Shown: piece by piece, positions 18,627 through 28,220 of the stretch
Layout of the letters: each line of letters opens with the position of its first letter
Numbering within the stretch: the first letter of the stretch is position 1
Assembly (NCBI GenBank): GCA_009731375.1
Contig: BJOX01000335.1
Coordinates: forward strand, 604,355-637,726
Source: Paulinella micropora
Lineage: Eukaryota; Cercozoa; Imbricatea; Euglyphida
Reading direction: 5' to 3'
Length of the DNA stretch: 33,372 nt
Translations under genes and position numbers: made by a program
Notes under the pieces: generated by a model
The model's database searches: none
The model's input: only the letters and a program-made list of their open reading frames with translations
What the model was told of the DNA's origin: nothing

Positions 18627-19560
18627 TTGATACCACGTCAGAATTTGCGTATATGGAGGGGGAGAAGGAAAGTCAGAAGGGTGGCTGAGCAACGGGCTGA
18701 ACACAGTTCTAATTGGATATCGCATGAACAAGGCGAAATTTCCGGGGAGAACGTCATCTCGGGAAGGACAAGGAGCGCACATGTCACGGTATGCACCCGA
18801 GAAGAACGTGCGGAATATTGTCTTGTTAGTGAGAAATTTTCGGAATTCCCGGTGATACAAAAACCAAAAGACAGTAAGCAAGCTCGGCGGAAGGAGTTCG
18901 AGCATATGAAAGAACTTAAGGCTTTTGTTTGGCGCAAGGAAAAGGAAGCTAGAATGTCCGGGACACCAATCCTTCCGGTAAAATGGATAGACACCGTCAA
19001 GCAACAGGGTACGCTAGATGAGTTTCATAAAGCCCGAGTTACGTTGAGAGGGGACCTTTGAAGGCATACACCCAGTATGACCCTAAAAAGACTTACTCCC
19101 CCACTGCTCAACATCGGACAATTTTGCTCATGATAGCCTACGCCGCATGCGTTGGGATCGACTTATGGCTGATTGATTTTAACACGGCCTATCTACACGC
19201 CAAAATCCCGTACAACATTACGTAAGGCCACCGCCCGAATTCCAAGTGGAGGATTATGTTTGGCTTTTGAAAAAGGCCTTATACAGCCACCCGGAATCTG
19301 GTCGGTTGTGGTACGATATGTTGCACGGGGAGCTCACGGGTGAACTTAAGTTCAAAACCTTTACGCTCGATAGAGCCTCCTTCATAAGACATGGGAGCAG
19401 CCTCAAAACCACACAACTCTTATCCTTCCACGTCCATAACGGATGCCACGCGGCAACTAGGTCTGAACACCTCAAGTTGGTCGCGCACTTTGAGAAAAAG
19501 GGTCAGGTGCAAAGATCTGGGTAAAGCCACAGTTCAAGAATATTCAGATTGTTCAAACTG
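18627..19560 (+). pseudogene. pol: Ty1/copia-like reverse transcriptase with a lost active site
   Basis: The frame 18627-19061 gives the RVT_2-type entry (LPVKWIDTVKQQGTLDEFHK). Then 19062-19245 gives TYSPTAQHRTILLMIAYAA and LWLIDFNTAYLHA, where the first catalytic Asp is visible. Finally 19246-19524 reads KKALYSHPESGRLWYD. At the position of the YVDD motif the sequence reads SFHVHNGCH, so both catalytic Asp residues are replaced (His-Asn). With several frame changes, this RT is certainly inactive. Confidence 0.82.
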
Positions 19561-20445
19561 AGAAAGGGATTGTGTTACATCAACGCAAATACGAACTTCT
19601 CATTTTGAACGAACTAGAATATATGAACGAAGTACCTGCTAAAACCCCGTTCACATCTGAAAATCCCGCATCTCTCAAGAAAGACCACCGGCTATTGAAG
19701 TATGACCTAAGATGCCTAATAGGCATGCTTATCTTCTTAGCCATGCACACGAGGCCCCTCCTAATTTGCCCGTTGAGTATTGCGGCTAAATCCCAAGTCC
19801 CCAATCCCGACACATCATATGCGATGGCGCACCGCATGTTCTTGTGGTTATTAACACCAAGGGCGCTGTTTTTCCGGAGGGGAGACAAGAATCTTAGGAA
19901 ACTATTAGAATCTTGTTTCTCAGTCCCAAAAACCCCCAAAGACTGGAAGTCTAACCATGGATCATGCGCTGCGGCCAATGCAATGAACGAATTCACAGAC
20001 AAGCCTGGAATTCCCGGAATGGAAGCTTTCAGTGTACCAATCATCGCTAATGTCGATAGGATAATCTCGTGAAATCCGTTGGTAGGGTTTGTGGACTCCG
20101 ATTTTGCAGGAGATAAAGTTTCGCGAAAATCTCGGTCCGGGTATGTTTACTTATTCAATGGGACCCCGTTGACATGGTTCTCAAAACTGCAATCGGTAAT
20201 AGCTCAATCCACGTTGGAATCCGAAACGGTGTTGGCTAACGAGGCGGTAAGAGAATCCTCGCGATATTGCAATCTCTAAGGGATAATTATTATTGGAATC
20301 AACCTCAAAGGCACCACCCCCCTCTTCGAAGATAATGAAGGGACTGTATTGTTGTCCGACAGGGGGTTAGGGGAAGCCCGTACCAAACATATTGAGGTAA
20401 GGTATCATCTTCTCGCAAAACTCGTTAAGGTGTACGAAGAATCGC
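19561..20445 (+). pseudogene. pol: Ty1/copia-like RT connection and RNase H, truncated
   Basis: 19572-20072 reads the copia connection segment (LIGMLIFLAMHTRP and neighbours). 20079-20279 reads RNase H (VGFVDSDFAGDKVSRKSRSGY, LTWFSKLQSVIAQST). 20300-20440 gives EDNEGTV and RTKHIEVRYHLL, which are near-terminal RNase H motifs. The element should then continue for a few dozen residues to a 3' LTR, but reading passes directly into GC-rich virus-like sequence at about 20445. The 3' LTR is absent. Confidence 0.82.
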
Positions 20446-20459
20446 TGCGGGCCGTGAGC

Positions 20460-23029
20460 ATGTCGGTGGTGCTGTCGCTCAACTACAACCTAGTGAACAA
20501 GCTCGTGGAGGAGTCCGTCAGGCGCCTGGTAGAGACCGACTATAAACTGCCGCTCATCAACGCACGCGACCTAGCGACTGCTGGAGCAGAGGAACGCGCA
20601 CATCTTTGCCGTGAACAAGGACGGCGTGGGCATCAACGGCATCGAGGTCAAGGCCATAGGCCTGCTCAGAAACCAGGGCAAGGAGCCGGACATGGTGCTG
20701 CTGACGAACGAGGTCTACCGCTTTGCCAACACCATCAAGGCGGAGAGCAGGATCCTGCCGATGTTCGGGCAGGACGAACCCAAGGTCAAGCCCCACGACC
20801 GAACCAACGAGAAGCTCGTGATGTTCCGGACCCAGCAGGGGCTGGACGCCATCCCTTCGCGTAGCTGCCAGGTGGGCAGGCGCGAGCCGCACGACCCCAC
20901 GACGACCCCGTGCATAATCTCAGAACGCTTCCAGATGCTGCCGGACGGCAATATGAGCAACAGAGACTTTGAACGCTGCGAGAGCTCACAGCGCACGATC
21001 GGCATAGTGGACGGCGACCAGGGGGAGATACATTATTTGACCCTCAAGGCCGTCCTGCGACACTCCGGCCTGTTCGGCGGCGATGATGGCGGCGACGGCC
21101 CCGGGGCCTTGGGCCAGAAGTTATTCAAGGCAATTTCGAAATACGAAAACCCTACTCTGTACCAATTGTACGACGGGGCGGGGCTTCTCAGTGTGCTGTC
21201 CTACTTGCTGAGCCGGAGGCCTGACCTTGCCGAACAGCCGTTGCCGCGCTCGGCGGCAGCTGGCGGCGACGGCGGCGGTGGTGGCGGTGGCGACGACAGC
21301 GACGACGACGGCTTGGCCACCGGGGTCGGTCCTGCGACTGGTGGCGGTGGGTTCGACCTAGATTACATTGCATCATTCAACATATTTGCGCCGGACCCGT
21401 CTTCCGGTATCCCTGCAACCAGTTTGCTTGGTATCCAGGACTGGGCCAGAAGGTTTATCAGCGGAACAGCAATTCAAGGCTTGAAAGATGATGAACTTCT
21501 AGAGAGTGTCCAACAGAGCGATCAAAGACAGAAGAAGCTGCGAGATATGCTCGGGGCGCTGTTTTCGAAGGGCAAACCTAGCGACGCACAGTTATACGCT
21601 TGGTTCGTACAATCGCTGTCGCAGTATGTCCAAGGCGCTGCTGCGTTCGCGTCAAGCGGCTCTGCAGCGCAGTTTCCCGAATTTGCGGCGCCAACTAGGG
21701 ACGACTGCAAACGGTAGTTGAATTTTTGAATAGCACCGACGCCCACAAAGGTTTAATACAGCCAGTGGGAGCGTTTCTCGACAACAAAGATTCAAACGAA
21801 GGAAAGGCAATTGCCTGCATGTGGCTATACTACCAGTCTGAAATGAAGAAAGCCACGGGCGACAACATCAGCAAATTTAGTCTGCGCGCCAGTCTTCTGC
21901 AAGCTCTGTCACAATTGTGCACCCAGAAAACTAAAGCATTGGACGACCTTTTAGCATCGGTAATGGATATTTACGATGAAACACTGGACGCTAATGAGCA
22001 ACGGATGGCGCTTGGCCAGTATTTGCTTCAGAAGTTCAGCCCCGCCTTGGTGGAAGAAAAGTCTGTCAACGTTAGCTACATACAGCAGCTCGTGCGCGCA
22101 GCACTTGGGCAACACGCTCGGTCCGTCGGCACGCCGCCACTGGGCCCGCCGCCCCCAACGCCGCCGGGCGGCCAAAGCCAACAACGTTTCATGGCCTGGC
22201 TGAACGACGAAAAGGCTACGCGCTCGAACCTGGAGTGGCTGATCGACGGTCTGGAAAGAGTCGGGGTCGTTGGCAAAGATCACGTCGGAGTCCTTGACGA
22301 CCACGTGCGCGCTGCCCTGCCCCTTGCGCATGAACAGCGCCGAGCCGCCGATGAACTTGACGGCGGGCCGGAAGAGCATAAAGCCGAGCGGGAAGGGCAG
22401 GTTATGCCAGCGTGCAGGTGCGCTTCAAGGCGGGCACCATCGTCATGGACCGCCGCACGCTGCGGATAGAGCCCAACATCATAGAGCCCAACATCGTCTC
22501 GGTCCGCTACGAGCACGGGGCGGGCGTCAAGCTGCCTACCGTGCCCAAGAAACTCAACGGCAGCGACCCGCGCCCCGGCCAGGACTGGGACATCGTCGTG
22601 GTGCCCGTGCCGTACACGTACGTGCCCAAGTCTTGGTTCAGCTCCATGACGGGCAAAATCACCCCGGAACTCGTCGGCGCGCGGATCGATGACGATCCGT
22701 CCGCCCCGATGTGCGAGCTGGTGCTGACGGCGCTCAAATACAAGGTGTCGGACCTCACCAGCGCGCAGCCGCTAATGTTTAGCGAAGAGGGCGTCTTCAA
22801 GCCGCTAGAGATCGAGCAGTCCATTTGCTGCCGCGGCGCGCAGTTGACCTACAGCCGCATACACGGCAGGCTGCACGACGCGGCGGTCGGCCGGACCGCG
22901 CTCGGCCCGCGCGCGGACCCCCACGCCTTCATGCAGCTCAAGGGCGCGGGAGCAGAGTACGCCGGAACGGGCGTGCAGGGCTCCACGTTCTTGGGCCCCT
23001 TGTTGGGCCCGCAGCCGCACGACTTGTGA
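20460..23029 (+). pseudogene. Candidate HK97-fold (mirusvirus-like) major capsid protein, rearranged
   Basis: Reading begins at ATG 20460 and spans about 856 codons to TGA 23027-23029. The sequence changes frame near 20577 and again near 21700; each break fits one missing base. Parts: an N-terminal region with PDMVLLTNEVYRFANTIKAE, suggestive of phage/HK97 capsid cores; a Gly/Asp-rich loop (~21075-21355); a long helical region to ~22250; then a strand-rich C-terminal part (22409-23029). A segment at 22253-22408 reads well only on the - strand (LPFPLGFMLFRPAVKFIGGS). Size and strand-rich ends suit a large capsid shell protein. The fold is inferred from sequence character, not demonstrated. It is abutted upstream by the truncated copia element and faces the RPB5 gene downstream. 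Confidence 0.5.
22253..22408 (-). other. ~155-bp inverted segment in the capsid candidate
   Basis: On the + strand the frame through this segment gives an unnatural Ala/Glu/Arg-rich sequence, while the - strand reads a well-formed hydrophobic and Gly-rich protein segment ending VIFANDPDSF. Immediately after it, + strand coding resumes with a strand-rich sequence. The simplest reading is a local inversion of part of the same gene. Exact breakpoints cannot be fixed by eye, since both strands stay open at the edges. Confidence 0.55.
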
Positions 23030-23524
23030 ACAGAGAGAAAAACACAAAACAAGAACAACGAGAAAAAGAAAAAAACAAAACAAACAAACAACAACAAAAA
23101 AAACAAAAAGAAAAAGAAAAGTCTCCTACAAATTCGCCCCTCTCCCCCCCCCCTCCACCCACACCCCTCGCATCGCACACACGAGATTTTTTTTTTCCTT
23201 TTGGCCTATATCAAAAGGTTAAATTTTTATTTTTATTTTCAAAAAGTTTTTAAATCGATTGTCCTACCTCTGAGCACCGGACGACGCGTTTGGACGGAGG
23301 GGGGTGGCTTTCACTTGTACCGACGAGAATTCGTAGCTGTTCAGCAACTACCTTAACAAAACAAACCAAACAAGAAACAAACACCCCTAGCCCGGCAGTG
23401 TAGACACCGTGAATCTTGTACTACTAATTTGGTTTTAAGCCCCCCCCCCCGAAAAGAAATTCTGTAATTTTTTTAAAAAAAAGACCACGCTACGGGGCCG
23501 CCCACCCTCACCTTCCCAGACTTC
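23030..23524. other. Low-complexity spacer between convergent genes
   Basis: Between the capsid candidate (+) and the RPB5 gene (-) lie 495 bases of A-rich, CAA-rich, C9, T9 and C10 tracts. No gene is visible. It presumably holds the 3' ends of both convergent transcripts; no specific terminator is assigned. Confidence 0.6.
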
Positions 23525-24380
23525 TTACAAGAAACGGTTGTGCCTGTCCCTGACATCGGCCTTCTTGGCCACTATCGACTCCTTGCGGAACCGTTCCTCC
23601 GCCAAATACACGCAGCGCCTGTATTGTTGCTGCTTGCAGTCCATAAACGTCGATTCCACTGCTACCACGTCCCCCGGGCGCGCGCCGCACCACTTGGCCG
23701 CGGGATCCGAACTAAACAGCACCGGCAGCCGGCCGGTGTCTAGCTGGAACACCGCTTCCAACTTTTTTAACTCGGCCGCGCTGAGCACGCGGTGCTCGTG
23801 GTGGTACAGCCCGCGGACCCCGGGCGTGAACAACAGCGAGTCCTCGTCCCAGAAGTCTATGCGCCACCCGAGCGCAACTTCTCGCTCGGCCATCAGCTCC
23901 GCCACTGGCGCGCGCCGCTTGCGGTGGATGATGATTACGTGCCTGGGCTCCGAGGCCGCCGACTCCTCCGCCGCTGCTATCCATTTCTTGGCCGTGCTCC
24001 GCCGCAGCAGCGTGTCGTGCGGATCCTGCAGGAACCTCCAGAACACCGTCAGCACGGGCGCGCCTGTGCGCGCCGGGGCCCAGTCGCCCGTGATATCCAC
24101 CAGGTCCAGCGAGTCTTTGCGCTCGTAGCCCAGGGCGCCAACAACGCGCGCACGTTATCGGCCACCACGGACGCCTGCCAGCCGCACGGGCATTCGAAGA
24201 GGTGCTGGCGACCTCGTTGCCGCCGCNNNNNNNNNNAAAGAGGTCTTGTTGGATGCTGGCGACCTCGTTGCCGCCGCACGTCTGGCACACCACGCGCTCG
24301 GGCCAGCCGGCCACCACGGCTGTTCCCCGGCGCGGTGCGCTCGCCAGCACTTCCTGCAACGAAATACCTTCCGCAGTCAT
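23525..24380 (-). pseudogene. Virus-type RNA polymerase subunit RPB5 with N-terminal zinc ribbon
   Basis: The - strand frame ending at 23525 (191 codons, open from 24100) has the RPB5 signature. An N-domain contains HVIIIHRKR and an LLF strand. The C-domain then reads HEHRVLS, RLPVL, DPAAKWCG and RPGDVVAVE, which match the conserved RPB5 positions H-x-(V/L)-LS, LP-(R/V)-(I/L), DP-(V/A)-A-(R/K) and G-(Q/D)-VV. RPB5 is the jaw subunit of DNA-directed RNA polymerase and is common in giant viruses. Upstream, from ATG 24378-24380, another frame reads CQTCGG and, past an artefactual gap, CPCGW: a zinc-ribbon-like CxxC...CxC. One frame change near 24140 and the gap at 24227-24236 break the gene. The zinc ribbon is extra to ordinary RPB5. 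Confidence 0.78.
24227..24236. other. 10-N gap flanked by a 24-bp duplicated sequence
   Basis: The 24 bases before the gap (24203-24226) are repeated after it (24254-24277). The left copy joins GAGGT directly to GCTGGCG, while the right has 10 extra bases (CTTGTTGGAT) at that point. The two contig ends overlap, so there may be no missing sequence at all. The left end appears to be a misassembled or deleted version. Confidence 0.85.
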
Positions 24381-24682
24381 GTCGCGTTCTTTTTGCAGGG
24401 GGGGGAGTGTTAGCGCGGGAGAGGCGGTGGGGTTTTTTTAAGTCCCCTCGGGTTCAGGCCCCCATTCCCCCCCCCCTTTCCACTCTCCTGTCCTCTCCCT
24501 TTGCTAAGCCAAAAAGAGTTGCGGTACTGAATAAAATGGAAGGGGGAAATGGAAGGGGGGCCACCGCAACAGCACCCGTTTTCCACTCCAAATCCCCCGT
24601 GCGACTTACGCCCGCCCCCCTCCATTTCCCCTCCATTTCCCCTCCATTTCTCCTCCACTTCCCCTCCCTCTATTAAAAAAAC
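24381..24682. promoter_or_regulatory. Divergent promoter region between RPB5 and F-box gene 1
   Basis: About 300 bases separate two divergent starts. The stretch contains G8, T7 and C10 runs, a near-tandem CCCCTCCATTT unit (about four copies, 24620-24667) and TATTAAAAAAA ending just before ATG 24683. On the RPB5 side an ACTTAAAAAAAC stretch lies about 55 bases upstream of its ATG. These A/T boxes could serve as promoters, but none can be assigned with certainty. Confidence 0.4.
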
Positions 24683-25878
24683 ATGGCCGAAAAAATTAAA
24701 TCCGTGAGGAGGAGGAAGCTAGCGGCAGAGGATCCGGGAGCGTCGAAGCGCAGGTGCCTTGCGCAGACAAATAGAGCCCCATTGCTCACTCTGCCAGAGG
24801 ATGTATGGCCGACGATCAGAGCCCTGGCCGGGCCCGACATTGCGTGCGCCCTGGCAATGACGTGCCGGGCCCTGCGGGAGCTGGTGGAGGGCCCCACGTT
24901 CTGGTGCGACTCCCCACAGCCACAATTCAAGCTCGAGCTGCCCCTCCATCGACTCATACTCCTCTGGCTACACAAATCTACTCTCTTGCGCAGCCTGGAT
25001 ATCAACGCCCTGTTCAGGAAAGTGAAATCCGTGTGCTCTCGGGCTTCTCAGTTGTTAATTTATCTCTTGCTAATCAAGAGGGTCGACTCTAGGAGGGGCT
25101 TTTACGAGCCTTTCCGTCCATCCGAAATTTGTCTCTACGGAATTGTTCTGGCCTTGATCCGCAAGAACAACTGCGCAGCGCCGATTCCCTCCTTCCTCTG
25201 CACATCGGAACGAACGATCAGCACGTGGACGACGTTTTAGCTCGAATGCTGCCAAAACTGACAAAACTTGAATTGCTAGGGCTCTCGGACTGCAAGTACA
25301 TTACCGACCAGGCACTGCGGGGGCTCAAGGACCTTGGGGACCTACGAGCACTTTCCCTGCAAAATTGCGCGCAAATCACAGGAGAATGCCTAGGCCAGCT
25401 CTCGCAGTGCAAGAAGTTCCGAGAGCTACAACTCACGCGTTGCCCACGACTCACCGACGACGGGCTGGCCGCGCTTCGGGCCTGCGACTCGCTCGCAAGC
25501 CTGTCCCTGAAATCCTGCGCAGGCCTGACCGGCGCGCTAAATCTCCCCGCGCTGCGGGATCTCGTCCTCCTGAAATGTACCGGTGTTACAGACGCGGGCC
25601 TGGCCCACTGCCTGCGACGATGTGTCTCGCTCTACCATTTAGAAGTTGATGGTTGCGAAAACTTAACTAGTGCGTGGCTCGCCGAGTTACAGCACTGCGA
25701 CAACCTAAAGCAATTGGAACTACAGTCCTGCCCAGGGATTAACACGCTAGACCCAATTCAGTATTGCCGTTCGCTGGAAAAGCTTGACGTGTACGATTCC
25801 GAAGGCGTAACGCACGAAATGCTCGAACGCCTGCAGAGAAGGAGGCCCGACCTAGAGGTTTCTTCACAGTTTAATTGA
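24683..25878 (+). CDS. F-box/leucine-rich-repeat protein 1, with a likely intron
   Basis: ATG 24683 opens a basic N-terminus, then an F-box (residues ~35-75, LPEDVWPTIRALAG ... CRALRELV). Coding moves to another frame in 25020-25092. Removing 25022-25092 (GT...AG, 71 nt, with CTAAT 24 bases before the acceptor) or starting at 25031 restores one frame. It then reads about eight Cys-type LRRs of the FBXL/AMN1 kind (for example LELLGLSDCKYITDQAL) to TGA 25876-25878. F-box proteins bind SKP1 and bring substrates, here through LRRs, to an SCF ubiquitin ligase. The C-terminal cap EMLERLQRRRPDLEV is shared with the two downstream paralogues. The only other explanation for the break is a frameshift plus an in-frame TAG. 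Confidence 0.82.
25022..25092 (+). other. Likely 71-nt spliceosomal intron in F-box gene 1
   Basis: The donor GTGAAATCC is at 25022 (alternative GTGTGCTC at 25031). The acceptor CTCTAG ends at 25092, and a branch-like GCTAATC lies at about 25069-25075. It begins and ends at codon boundaries (phase 0). Excision removes both the frame change and a TAG and joins an LRR-like segment to LLRAFPSIRNLSLRNC. Neither donor matches the strongest consensus. Confidence 0.6.
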
Positions 25879-26236
25879 ACCAAACCTGGTGCAACACACA
25901 GGCGCCGCAGGGGCCCCAAAGAAAGAGGAGGGGGGGGGGATGCCAGCGCGCCCTTANNNNNNNNNNNNNNNNNNNNNNNNNNNNNNNNNNNNNNNNNNNN
26001 NNNNNNNNNNNNNNNNNNNNNNNNNNNNNNNNNNNNNNNNNNNNNNNNNNNNNNNNNNNNNNNNNNNNNNNNNNNNNNNNNNNNNNNNNNNNNNNNNNNN
26101 NNNNNNNNNNNNNNNNNNNNNNNNNNNNNNNNNNNNNNNNNNNNNNNNCCCCCCCGTGCACATACACACGCAGAAAGTGAACAGAAGACTCCAACTTTAT
26201 AAAAACAAGGATCTATAGACGCAGAAAAAAAAGGCC
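25879..26236. other. Intergenic region with a 192-N gap
   Basis: After F-box gene 1 come 78 bases including a G10 run, then 192 N (25957-26148), a C7 run and the promoter region of F-box gene 2. The unknown sequence lies between a G-rich and a C-rich edge, suggesting that a hairpin or homopolymer defeated assembly. No gene is visible. Confidence 0.7.
26198..26205 (+). promoter_or_regulatory. TATA-box-like element of F-box gene 2
   Basis: TATAAAAA lies 39 bases before ATG 26237 in an otherwise mixed sequence. The distance suits a eukaryotic or viral TATA box with a short 5' leader. No comparable box precedes F-box gene 3. Confidence 0.45.
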
Positions 26237-27759
26237 ATGAGTTATTTTCTGGCCACGAGGAGGTCAACACGAGCCACTCGCGGGATCCCCCCTCTCTCGG
26301 CGCGCCCCCTTGAAGAAGTTAGGCCACGCAAAAAAAGCAAGCCGAATGAGCCGGCGCAGTCTTGCTGGCTATTCAAACTGCCCGACGATCTCTGGCCAAT
26401 GGTGAGAGACCTGGCAGGCGCAGAGGAAGCCGGCAGGTTCGCTCTCGTGTGCCGAGATTCCTTGGCTTTAGTCCAGAAACTCGCCTTCTGGGGAAACTAC
26501 GAGCAGCCAGTGTTTGTGTTTTTTAACGAGCATCACCGGAGAATACTCCGGTTCTTTACTCGCGCCTGCGCCGATGCTAAATGCCTTATACAACGGTTGG
26601 TGCTAGAACAGCCCCACTACCAGGACAGCGATTGCTGGTCCGACTACCGAGGTTATTCCCTCGACAAAGTTACGGTAGAAACCTTGGTCCTGGAGGGCGA
26701 ATGGTACTCTGACCGCTTGTGGCAAGAAAGCAAGGCCCTGGACGAGTTTGGCTGCATCCACAACCTAGTGGCAAGAGGCACCATCAACATCTGTCTGTCT
26801 CTGCGTGACAGTCAGCACACCCAGACTCTCCGGACGCTTGTGATTTCGAGCCAAAGAGTCCACGACGAAAACCTCCAGGCTTTGCAGACGCTGCGGCAAC
26901 TACAGAACCTGGCGCTGCACGATTGTACTGTAATTACAGACCGGGGGCTGGCCCATCTGCGCTCGATGCCGAAACTCCAGAAACTCTACCTAGGCCAAAT
27001 TACGGGCTCCGCCTGCAGAACCTGCAAATCACGGGGCTGGCCTTGCGCGACTTGGTCGGAGCTACGAACGTCGTGCTTCAGCAACTGCCTTCGCTCATGA
27101 AGCTGCAGGAGCTGGACTTGATCGACTTTAGGCCCCTCCCACCAGCTGCCGTACGTTCACTGGACCAAAACCTCACGAAGCTCAAGCTGGCTCTGGATCC
27201 CGACGCGTCGGATGAGCTGCTGGACGAACTGTCCGGCTGGCGGGGCCTGCAGGCCCTGTGTCTGTCCAGATGTCAAGGCCTCACCCTGCGGGGCTTGGCT
27301 AAATTGCAGCGCTGCTCTGCGCTCCAAGAACTGCGTTTGGGACAAGCCAATCGATTTGCCAACCTCAAGGCACTGCACGCATGCCGCTCGCTTCGCACTT
27401 TGAAACTGTGGCGCTGTGGACCTTTAACCACCGGAGTTTTCAACAGGAAAACTCCTACGGGACTTGCGGGCTGCGCGGGCCTACAACGGCTAGTGTTAGG
27501 GTCTTACAACATAACCGGCTCGACTCTCTCCGAAATAAAGCAGTGTCACGTGCTGCAAGAGCTAGAATTCCATTTGTGCTATTTCCGTGGAGACGTTGCC
27601 GAGCTCAAGCATTGCCAAGCGTTGCAAACAATTAAGATGAGCGAGTGCCGAATTCCGCCAGAAGAAATGCTGCAGCAGCTCAGGCAGGCCAGGCCCGGTT
27701 TGCAAGTTGACACGAAATCTTTTCCTGCCAATGAACTGGAAGATCTATGGGATTCTTGA
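26237..27759 (+). pseudogene. F-box/LRR protein 2, one-base frameshift
   Basis: ATG 26237 opens a basic N-terminus, then an F-box (residues ~45-90: LPDDLWPMVRDLAGAEEAGRFALVCRD, split here as LPDDLWPMVRDLAG and RFALVCRD). A linker and LRRs follow. Near 27011 the frame is lost; comparison with gene 3 shows GGCTCCGCCTG here against GGCTCCGGCCTG there, one G missing. The other frame then reads on through LRRs to TGA 27757-27759. Whole length would be about 507 codons. It belongs to the same ubiquitin-ligase adaptor family as its neighbours. Depending on whether the missing base is real, it is a pseudogene or an intact gene with a sequence error. Confidence 0.82.
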
Positions 27760-28220
27760 ACAACACCTCGTTCTTTTTAAATTTAAAAAATGCTTGTTTC
27801 TCCCTTTTTTTGTGGTCTCTAAGAGACTGAGAGAGGGGACGACAGTCGGGGAGAGTGTAGCTCAAAGCCAGCTACATTATTTCTTTTTGGGGGGGGGCGG
27901 GGGGGTTGTCTTCTTTCGTGCCCTTAACCCCCCCCCCCCCCCCCCCCCCCCTCCCCCCCCCNNNNNNNNNNNNNNNNNNNNNNNNNNNNNNNNNNNNNCC
28001 CCCCCCCATTTGCTTGCGCCCCCCCCCTGACACCTACACAAAAAAAAATCCAAACCACCAAAAGGAAAATTACAAAACCCATCCCCACACCGTTCCCCCC
28101 CGCCTCTGGTACAAAAGAAAGGGAAGGTTGGGAGAGAAGAGAGAAAAAACAGGCAAGACGGAAAGCCTGCGCGGAAGGTGAGCTTGGGCCTAAAACTCAA
28201 AGGAGACACAGCAAAAAGAA
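27760..28220. other. Intergenic poly-G/poly-C region with a 37-N gap
   Basis: The 3' flank of gene 2 shares TTGAAC-x2-CACCTCGTTCTTTTT with the 3' flank of gene 3. It is followed by a G-rich run (27888-27906), a long C run (27929-27961), 37 N (27962-27998) and more C. The G and C runs could pair into a hairpin. No gene is visible. Confidence 0.75.

Noticed and set aside
21075-21355. Gly/Asp-rich region as a separate gene
   Set aside because: It is continuous in frame with structured sequence on both sides and looks like a loop within one protein.
22805-23180. Antisense Phe/Leu-rich frames over the capsid 3' end and spacer
   Set aside because: They come from the A-rich tract read backwards and from the antisense of the capsid candidate.
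23538-24128. + strand Ser-rich frame opposite RPB5
   Set aside because: It is a shadow of the - strand gene, which has conserved RPB5 motifs.
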